A stretch of 64,000 nucleotides of DNA. Source: Candidatus Saganbacteria bacterium (GTDB lineage Bacteria > Margulisbacteria > WOR-1 > XYC2-FULL-46-14 > WPAF01). The position numbers and the translations under genes are program-made. The DNA is taken from the NCBI GenBank assembly GCA_016223205.1, contig JACRPM010000003.1, forward strand, positions 62,001 to 126,000, in the 5' to 3' direction. Shown one piece after another: positions 57,830-64,000 of this stretch. How positions within the stretch are numbered: position 1 is the stretch's first letter; every line of letters begins with the position of its first letter. The notes under the pieces were generated by a model. That model had not been told where the DNA came from and made no database searches. It worked only from the letters and a program-made list of their open reading frames with translations.

Positions 57830-58780
57830 ATGAGCAAGGTAAAGGGCCTAAAAAGCAAGGATCTGCTGGGACTCCGGGACCTGCCGGTGGATGACCTGAA
57901 TTTGATCCTGGATACCGCCTCCTCCATGAAGGAGATCCTTTCCCGCCCCGTTCCCAAAGTCCCCGCCCTGCTGGGCAAATCCATCTGCCTGCTGTTTTAC
58001 GAAAATTCCACCCGCACCCGCACCAGCTTTGAGGCCGCGGCCAAAATGCTCTCCGCCGGCACTACCAACGTGGCGGTCGCCCAAAGTTCCGTCGCCAAAG
58101 GGGAGACCCTGATCGATACCGCCAAAAATCTCGAAGCGGTGGGCCACCAGGCCTTTGTGATCCGCCACAATATGGCGGGCGCCCCGCACCTTTTGGCCCG
58201 CAACCTTAAAGCCTCGATCATCAACGCCGGGGACGGCCAGGACGAACACCCTTCACAGGGCTTGCTGGATATCTTCACCATGCGGGAGAAGAAGGGGAGC
58301 TTGAAAGGCAAGAAAGTGGTGATCGTGGGGGACATCGCGCATTCCAGAGTCGCGCGCAGCAACATCTGGGGGCTCAACAAGCTGGGGGCCCGCGTCTCGG
58401 TTGTCGGCCCGGCAACTTTACTGCCCAAAGATATCGAGAAAATGGGAGTTAAGGCCTCCTATGACCTCGAAGAAGAAATAGAAGACGCGGATTTTATCAA
58501 TGTCCTGCGCATCCAGCTCGAGCGGCAGGGCCGGGGCCTTTTTCCCTCGCTTGAGGAATACCACGAGCTTTTCGGGCTGACCGCCAAAAAGCTGGCGCGC
58601 GCGAAAAAGGAGATCATGGTGATGCACCCCGGGCCGATCAACCGCGGGGTCGAGATCTCCTCCGAGGTGGCGGACGGGCCGTATAATGTAATACTCGACC
58701 AGGTGCAAAACGGGGTCGCGGTCCGCATGGCTATCTTGTTCCTCCTGCTTAGCGGCCGCGCAACTGACGAAGCTAACTGA
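57830..58780 (+). CDS. pyrB: Aspartate carbamoyltransferase catalytic subunit
   Basis: Joins carbamoyl phosphate and aspartate, committing step of pyrimidine synthesis. The 316-residue protein has the carbamoyl-phosphate loop YENSTRTRTSFEAAA, the SSVAKGETLIDT loop, HPSQGLLDIFTM, VVIVGDIAHSRVARSN and MHPGPINRGVEI. No pyrI regulatory subunit is nearby, and pyrC is 41 kb away, so this is probably the unregulated trimer type. Confidence 0.96.
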   Translation: MSKVKGLKSKDLLGLRDLPVDDLNLILDTASSMKEILSRPVPKVPALLGKSICLLFYENSTRTRTSFEAAAKMLSAGTTNVAVAQSSVAKGETLIDTAKNLEAVGHQAFVIRHNMAGAPHLLARNLKASIINAGDGQDEHPSQGLLDIFTMREKKGSLKGKKVVIVGDIAHSRVARSNIWGLNKLGARVSVVGPATLLPKDIEKMGVKASYDLEEEIEDADFINVLRIQLERQGRGLFPSLEEYHELFGLTAKKLARAKKEIMVMHPGPINRGVEISSEVADGPYNVILDQVQNGVAVRMAILFLLLSGRATDEAN

Positions 58781-58843
58781 AATCCCTGCCCGAAACTAAC
58801 GATATATATGTAGGAGACCAGATCTCTAAAGGGGCAGAGGATT

Positions 58844-59128
58844 ATGAATCCCTTGGTAAAGTTCACCATCGAGAATTTCGAGGAGCTCATCTCGGAGCTG
58901 GCGCGCCTCAACAAGCCCGAATACCTGTTCGACCTCGAAGACCGCATCGTGGACGAGATCACGGATATCATCCGCACTAAGTCCAAGACCCGGGCCCGCG
59001 CCGAGATCCTCACCATAAAGAATCGGCTGTTAGAGAAGATCCATTCCGAGCCCCACGTGAAACCGCTTTTAAACAGCTTCCAGAACGCGATCGACGGCGC
59101 CACCTCTGCCGCCCTTTACTGCCTCTGA
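58844..59128 (+). CDS. Uncharacterised 94-residue helical protein
   Basis: A small soluble protein, not recognised. It is nearly all helix (FTIENFEELISELARL, YLFDLEDRIVDEITDIIRT, ARAEILTIKNRLLEKI). It has GAGG ahead of the ATG. It stands alone between pyrB and the large secreted protein. Confidence 0.55.
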   Translation: MNPLVKFTIENFEELISELARLNKPEYLFDLEDRIVDEITDIIRTKSKTRARAEILTIKNRLLEKIHSEPHVKPLLNSFQNAIDGATSAALYCL

Positions 59129-59155
59129 AGTTTTAAAATCGTCTGAAATTATCCA

Positions 59156-59188
59156 AACCACCCCCCGATAAACAACCGCGAGGTGGTT
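59156..59188 (+). promoter_or_regulatory. Hairpin covering the Shine-Dalgarno of the 59192 gene
   Basis: AACCACC (59156-59162) pairs with GGTGGTT (59182-59188). The GAGG Shine-Dalgarno (59180-59183) runs into the 3' arm, 3 nt before the ATG at 59192. Confidence 0.45.
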
Positions 59189-59191
59189 AAC

Positions 59192-61099
59192 ATGTCCGAT
59201 CTAGGAGTTTCTCCGGTTTCAACCTTTCCCCAGTATTATAGTATGACCGCTTATCAAAACAATCAGCAGTCAGAGAGCGACCCCACGCTGAACATCAATC
59301 CTTTTGTCGAGCCGGCGGAAAACTATAATCCGCCGCTATCCGACCTCGAAGGCGGCGCCGCGGGCGCGTTTTCATTCACCCCAGCGGCCTGCGACTGCTA
59401 CGGCACTAATCTAATGGGAGATTACGTGGAAGAAGACGCCTCTGACGACAATTATGATTATTGGCCCGACGCGGAGGTCGAGCCGGATGAGGCGACCGTT
59501 GAAGATCATTATGAGGATGCCCCCACCGAAGAAGCGGTCGACGCCGACGGAGATTCTTATCCTGATGAAGTTGAAGCCGAAGTAGAGACAGAAGTTGAAG
59601 CAGATTACTTTGAAGATTGGACGGAGGAGGAGACCGGCCCCAGCGTCTGCGACAATTGGCCCGAATCCGTGACCATCACCTCTCCCGCCGACGGGACGAT
59701 CCGCGTGCCATACTATACCGATTCCGCCCTCAACATCTCCTACACTTTCCCCAACGATCCCGATGAAGCGACAGCGGGGGATGTGGTGACCTGCGAAGTT
59801 GTGATAGACGGCTTGGCAACTCGCGGGGGGCTTTTGGCCGACACCGCCGGCATTTTGAACTTTACCCCGGCGACGCCTGCTGAATACTTTGCCTGCGCGA
59901 CCGATTATTACGCGCGCGTCCGCTGTTTCGACTCCTGCACCACCGAAAGTCATGAGGTTGTAAGCGCCCCCGTTCGTTTCACCACCGGGCCGACGGTGGA
60001 GTGGACGAGGACGTATAATGGGGGTGGGAGTGGGATTGATAAGGGCTATGGAATAGCATTAGGACCCAGCGGAAATATCTATGTTATAGGGGCCACCCAA
60101 GCAGGGACTGAAAGATGGCAAATTAATACTTGGTTGCGGGGATATGACAACAATGGAAACGCCTTATGGACTCAATCTTTTGATTACCCGGTTGTTGATC
60201 GGGATGACTATGGGTTTGATGTTGTAACAGATGATACCGAAAATGTATATGGGATTGGAAACGTAAATATTGGAAGAAATCCTATGTTTGGAGAAGATAG
60301 AGATGTTTGGATTGGGGGTTATCAGAGCGATGGGACGCCAATCTTTACAACTTTTTATGATACTCCCGGATCGATTATGTTTGATTATGATAAGGGATAT
60401 GGTATTGCGGTGGACAATCTTACCGGGGATATATTGGGTATGGGCGGAGCATCTTTATCGGACACAGAGCAAAGTGTGTTTTGGCTAGGGCGATATTTTA
60501 ATTCAGGAGCAGAAAATTGGGCATTAACCGATACCGGAATTGGCAGTGGCAATGATATCGCAATTGATAATAGCGGTAGAATGTATACTATTGGAAATGT
60601 GCGCGCTGCTGGGGGAGATAGCGATATTTGGATCAGGGCGCATAATTCTGATGGTTCTCAAATTTGGACGCAGTATTATAATGATCCTGCAAATGGAGAT
60701 GATTTTGGAGAGGGGATTACGACGGATTCAAGCGGCAATATTTACGTGACCGGTGTGGAATATAGTGGCTCTGGGATCTACCAGCCATGGACAGCAATGT
60801 ACAATAATACCGGTCGATTTGTTTGGGACCAAGCGGTTGGGCGGAATGGGATTGCCACCGATGACCTTGGTAATGTGTATGTAACAGGGGGAAGCCCATC
60901 TTGGTCTCCGGCAACAACCTCAAACACAACTAGGATAGATCCCGTTGATGGAGAAATAGTTTGCGAAATACTAGAAGATCCTGCAATTTCCCCAGCGGGA
61001 ATAGTTGTGGATAATGCAGGGAATGTTTACCTGGCAGGTAGCGAATCCGTTCCAGGTGAAGAAAATAATATCTGGGTTAGAAAATACTCCGGCTTTTAA
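59192..61099 (+). CDS. Large surface-type protein with acidic region and SBBP beta-propeller repeats
   Basis: A 635-residue protein. Residues 80-155 are highly acidic (YVEEDASDDNYDYWPDAEVE and on). A fibronectin/Ig-like domain follows (PESVTITSPADGTIRVP through VRCFDSC). The C-terminal half has SBBP-type repeats: LGPSGNIYVIGATQAGT, DDTENVYGIGNVNIG, DNSGRMYTIGNVRAAGG, DSSGNIYVTGVEYSGSG, DDLGNVYVTGG and DNAGNVYLAGSE, likely a seven-bladed propeller. There is no signal peptide, which is odd for this type. Base use changes near 60000 from GC-rich to AT-rich, so the propeller half may be acquired. ATG at 59192 is preferred to GTG at 59183. Confidence 0.75.
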   Translation: MSDLGVSPVSTFPQYYSMTAYQNNQQSESDPTLNINPFVEPAENYNPPLSDLEGGAAGAFSFTPAACDCYGTNLMGDYVEEDASDDNYDYWPDAEVEPDEATVEDHYEDAPTEEAVDADGDSYPDEVEAEVETEVEADYFEDWTEEETGPSVCDNWPESVTITSPADGTIRVPYYTDSALNISYTFPNDPDEATAGDVVTCEVVIDGLATRGGLLADTAGILNFTPATPAEYFACATDYYARVRCFDSCTTESHEVVSAPVRFTTGPTVEWTRTYNGGGSGIDKGYGIALGPSGNIYVIGATQAGTERWQINTWLRGYDNNGNALWTQSFDYPVVDRDDYGFDVVTDDTENVYGIGNVNIGRNPMFGEDRDVWIGGYQSDGTPIFTTFYDTPGSIMFDYDKGYGIAVDNLTGDILGMGGASLSDTEQSVFWLGRYFNSGAENWALTDTGIGSGNDIAIDNSGRMYTIGNVRAAGGDSDIWIRAHNSDGSQIWTQYYNDPANGDDFGEGITTDSSGNIYVTGVEYSGSGIYQPWTAMYNNTGRFVWDQAVGRNGIATDDLGNVYVTGGSPSWSPATTSNTTRIDPVDGEIVCEILEDPAISPAGIVVDNAGNVYLAGSESVPGEENNIWVRKYSGF

Positions 61100-61100
61100 T

Positions 61101-62099
61101 CTAAAACAACAGCCAGCGCTTTTTCGGCGCGCGTTTATTGGGCTCCAGGTTCGTTAAAGTTAGAACGGAAACCTCATCCTCCCCGTTGGGCAGACGCCGT
61201 GATAAAGTTTGTTTTATCGGCAAACCATCATTATTGTATTCCAGCTTGGCTGCCGCCGCCGCGAACTCCCGATTGTATATATAGGCCTTAAATTCCAAAG
61301 GCAATCCGCGTTTTTCGTCGGCCACCAACTCCACAAATTGCGGGAGCCATAAGTCCCGATGGAGCAGCCTGCCGAACGCCCAAACCTTCGAGCCGATCCT
61401 TTTGAACAAATACCAGCTGTAATGATTGAAAAGGTCGTCGTAGGAAATGTAATATGCCAGATGATATGGGGACAGCAGAAGCCGAGAACCCTTTTTCTGC
61501 ATGGGAATTAAACGGCTCGATTTTGAGGGGGCTGATGCCAGGGTATAATTAAACATATCCTCCCCGGTGGCCTCAAATTTTCCTTCCGCTTTCTCCCCGG
61601 ATAAGGAAAGGGTAAAATGGGAATCCAGGGTTTTGATCTTATTTCTTTGCTCCTGCAATTTACCTAAGAGCTTCTTCATTTCTTTTGGGCTGGTATTTTT
61701 GGCGATATTTAATTCCGGGTCGATCCTTAAAGCGGTGATGAACAGCTTTTGGTTGAATTGATTGCCGATCTCCACCACCAAGAGATGATAGCCGGGGCGC
61801 ATTTTTTGGGGGTCACAGGTAACGATATACTTTCCGTCCTTTTTCAAAATAGCGGAATAGGGCATAACATTCTTGCCGTCGTACTCCACGCGCGAAACTG
61901 TGAGCGGATATCCCGAGCGAAGATCCATTTCAAGAGTGAGGGGCCCTTCCCATTTGGCTTCGTGCTGAAGGCTGAAACTCGTGTCGTGCCGGGGATTAAC
62001 GGCTATCTGATATTGATATTCCCAGAAATTAAAATCGGAGATCGCGCCGGCGCACGGAGCGATCAGAAAGAAGGCAAGGATAATCAATAACTTTTTCAT
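61101..62099 (-). CDS. Exported protein of unknown function, LolA-like lower half
   Basis: A 332-residue exported protein (signal peptide KKLLIILAFFLIAPCAGA). The first half (about 25-125) is a beta domain with TLEMDLRSGYPLTVSRVEYD. A helix follows (KEMKKLLGKLQEQRNKIKTL). The second half (TLSLSGEKAEGKFEATGEDMF, then FVELVADEKRGLPLEFKAY) has the curved-sheet look of LolA/LppX-type lipid carriers or DUF1571. This is a resemblance only. It lies downstream of the lipase-like gene with a 4-bp gap. Confidence 0.5.
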   Translation of the reverse strand: MKKLLIILAFFLIAPCAGAISDFNFWEYQYQIAVNPRHDTSFSLQHEAKWEGPLTLEMDLRSGYPLTVSRVEYDGKNVMPYSAILKKDGKYIVTCDPQKMRPGYHLLVVEIGNQFNQKLFITALRIDPELNIAKNTSPKEMKKLLGKLQEQRNKIKTLDSHFTLSLSGEKAEGKFEATGEDMFNYTLASAPSKSSRLIPMQKKGSRLLLSPYHLAYYISYDDLFNHYSWYLFKRIGSKVWAFGRLLHRDLWLPQFVELVADEKRGLPLEFKAYIYNREFAAAAAKLEYNNDGLPIKQTLSRRLPNGEDEVSVLTLTNLEPNKRAPKKRWLLF

Positions 62100-62103
62100 C
62101 TAT

Positions 62104-64000
62104 TCACCTCGATGGTAAAAATTTAACCGTCGGCGGGGTAGTATCCACCATAAAGGGCCATAACGCCTGCGCCTTGCCAACGTTGCTGTTAACGACGATC
62201 AGCACAGTATAAAAACCATCGGGGAGGGGAGAGGGTGGGATATATTCGATCTCTCCATGTTTATCATAGTCCCCGCCGCTGATCGTGAATTTAAAGCCCG
62301 GTTCATCCTTGATATTACTTTCGGATCCGTCCGGGAAGATTATTTTAGCGGTATCGATAGAAATATTCTCCAGGGGAGAGGCGCTATAAGCCGCTTTAGC
62401 AAAGGTCGCCCCGATCCTGGGCCGATTATTGTTAGTATAGCTGTTGGGGGCGGGAGAGAACCCGGAGGGCAGCATGGGGATGGTGTTGAGGGTGATGTTA
62501 AGTATCTGATTCATTTTATTTCCTATCCAGGACTCCGCCTTAAAGGAGATGACATTTTGGCCTTCGGCGAAATTGAGGTCTTTGACCGTGAAGTTCCCCC
62601 ACTTGTCGACCGCTCCGACCGGCTTCCAGGCGGCGAAATTCTCTGAATATTCAAAGGATTTAAGCTTTTTGGGCAAGAATGTATTGATAACCCCCTTGAG
62701 GGCGGTTGGGGCATCTTTTACGGTTACGCCGGATACCCACTTCTTTTGGCCATCGAAAACTATGGGGGCGGACTGGGGATGGTTGTTGCTTTCGGTGATA
62801 GCTTCTATAGTAACAGAATGATAATCCGGCGCGTCGGTTCCGTCGCGGTTTTTGTTGGAGAGCAAAGAAAATGCTTGTTCCGGAGCCGTATAACCGGCGG
62901 TCGTCGACCTAACCGAGGCGGCCGAGATGCCGGATCGTGAAGAGCTGCTGGAAACAGCGGCCGATTGCCCGCCGACCAAGATAATATCTTCCAATGCATG
63001 GTCGATAACACCCTGTTCATAGACCCATTTTAGGATTAAACCATGCCCATAAACATATTCTTTTACTCTGTCCTGCATTGCATTTGATGCCCATTGGCTA
63101 AAGGCAAATATCAGGGCTAACTTTGTTGGTATTTGCGCGGCCTTAATGGGCGTAAAAACCGCCACTCCAGCTAAAGCCCCTGAAAGGCCGATCATTGCAT
63201 CAGAAAGAGCTCCCCAGTCATTCCCCGATCGAATTGAATATTTTCTAAAGCTGATATTTGGCGAATATAATGCAGTTAAACCATCGCCCTCTTGACTCTT
63301 CTTACTACTATAAAGATCGCCATTTTGATCCATAACCGTTCCCATTACTTCGCTCAAATAGATAGACATTATTTTCGCGCCCAACGGCAAGTCGTTGATA
63401 TAGCTTGAAGAGAGGATAGTTTGTATTGCCGATAACCCTAAAAAATACCTATTTCCTGATAAATTACCGGATGGTGTTGGAATTCCATCGCAACTAATGA
63501 ATCGGACCTTTAACGGCCGATTGTCTTTAACAAACCTCTTGTTGTTTAACTGCCGTATAAATTCCCCGGAAGAATCAACATCCTGCACGCCTGGCTGTTC
63601 CGGATACCACCCCAGTGCATCTTCAATAAAAATATCTCCTATAAATCTGCCATATGCCATTAGAAAACCGCTGACCCCGCAATAAGTTGCAATCTCATCT
63701 TGGTCAGCAGCCAAGGCGACAAATACCAAAGCAAACATTGAAGCCATTGATTCAATATATTTATGGTTCTGGTAAAACTCAGATATTTTCTTTAAAGCCA
63801 ATGCGCTCTCCGAGCCATTATTTTGAGAGGTTATGGAAATTAACGCAATGACGCCATTGTTTTCTCCGTCACCCTCATAATATTCGGAAGATAAAAAACT
63901 TCGAGCCGCCAAACCGCCTAAAGAATGGGCTATGATAATATATTTACTTGGGATTTCAGCTTCAATAGGGGGCCTCCCTGTCGGATTATTGGGATTCCTT
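62104..64000 (-). CDS. Lipase-like alpha/beta hydrolase with C-terminal beta domains, N-terminus beyond window
   Basis: At least 632 residues; the frame stays open to the right edge, so the start lies outside. Near the edge the sequence YIIIAHSLGGLAARSFL is the nucleophile elbow (A-H-S-x-G-G) of lipases and PGAP1-like esterases. The middle (about 300 residues) includes a hydrophobic AGVAVFTPIKAAQIPTKLAL stretch. The C-terminal part has repeated Ig-like modules ending in WPFMVDTTPPTVKFLPS. The catalytic acid and histidine cannot be assigned with certainty. It is probably secreted, as the following gene product is. Confidence 0.75.
   Translation of the reverse strand, partial: RNPNNPTGRPPIEAEIPSKYIIIAHSLGGLAARSFLSSEYYEGDGENNGVIALISITSQNNGSESALALKKISEFYQNHKYIESMASMFALVFVALAADQDEIATYCGVSGFLMAYGRFIGDIFIEDALGWYPEQPGVQDVDSSGEFIRQLNNKRFVKDNRPLKVRFISCDGIPTPSGNLSGNRYFLGLSAIQTILSSSYINDLPLGAKIMSIYLSEVMGTVMDQNGDLYSSKKSQEGDGLTALYSPNISFRKYSIRSGNDWGALSDAMIGLSGALAGVAVFTPIKAAQIPTKLALIFAFSQWASNAMQDRVKEYVYGHGLILKWVYEQGVIDHALEDIILVGGQSAAVSSSSSRSGISAASVRSTTAGYTAPEQAFSLLSNKNRDGTDAPDYHSVTIEAITESNNHPQSAPIVFDGQKKWVSGVTVKDAPTALKGVINTFLPKKLKSFEYSENFAAWKPVGAVDKWGNFTVKDLNFAEGQNVISFKAESWIGNKMNQILNITLNTIPMLPSGFSPAPNSYTNNNRPRIGATFAKAAYSASPLENISIDTAKIIFPDGSESNIKDEPGFKFTISGGDYDKHGEIEYIPPSPLPDGFYTVLIVVNSNVGKAQALWPFMVDTTPPTVKFLPSR

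Overview
The window reads as a chromosome segment of an uncultivated, diderm, probably anaerobic bacterium. Support for two membranes comes from a TonB-dependent receptor with its own TonB, PorV/UPF0164-type, YjbH-like and other beta-barrel proteins, and bactofilins. An NrdG/PflA-type radical SAM activase, archaeal-type LeuCD, acetate kinase and ApbE suggest a fermentative or anaerobic life. The mix is reminiscent of candidate phyla such as Margulisbacteria/Saganbacteria (WOR-1) or Omnitrophota. That placement is an inference; no rRNA lies in the window.

Layout. 1-9.9 kb: hisC (cut by the left edge), radC, a small HTH repressor facing a receiver-like gene, envelope genes (YjbH-like, GT4), an AlbA_2 regulator, yugP-miaA, a GNAT enzyme and the leuD-archease-mgtC-nrdG-like operon. 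9.9-12.5 kb: two plus-strand genes (an unknown and a Fic protein) separate leuD from leuC, and a duplicated leuC 3' end lies between them. 12.5-25 kb: TPR-leuC, rnc-pyrC running into a secreted/outer-membrane cluster with a PorV-like protein, then pth-mfd and a trio of unknown genes. 25-31 kb: mazG, ftsH, ftcD, valS. 31-36.6 kb: a long minus-strand operon yajQ-rimO-pgsA-cinA-recA-rny-ymdB. 36.6-44.3 kb: lysC-plsY, two tRNA-Pro genes, a UvrD-like helicase-nuclease and rmuC. 44.3-53 kb: an outer-membrane protein, M23 peptidase-bactofilin-rsmI, a structured RNA leader with TonB receptor and TonB, then queA-tgt-dxr. 53-64 kb: tRNA-Gln, an HTH/homing-endonuclease-like gene, glmU-like-ackA-apbE, pyrB, and large secreted proteins including a lipase-like protein cut by the right edge.

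Two themes run across the window. First, many promoters place the -10 hexamer only 6-9 nt before the start codon, several with a good -35 at exactly 17 nt, so leaderless mRNAs look common. Second, short palindromic repeats lie in frame inside housekeeping genes (valS, pcrA-like, queA, rimO, lysC, leuC, apbE, tgt), and one MITE-like element supplies the ribosome-binding site and start codon of pth. Other notable points are the leuC 3'-end duplication around the Fic gene, a tRNA-like leader with a Shine-Dalgarno-hiding hairpin ahead of the TonB receptor, and two protein genes whose last codons lie inside tRNA genes.
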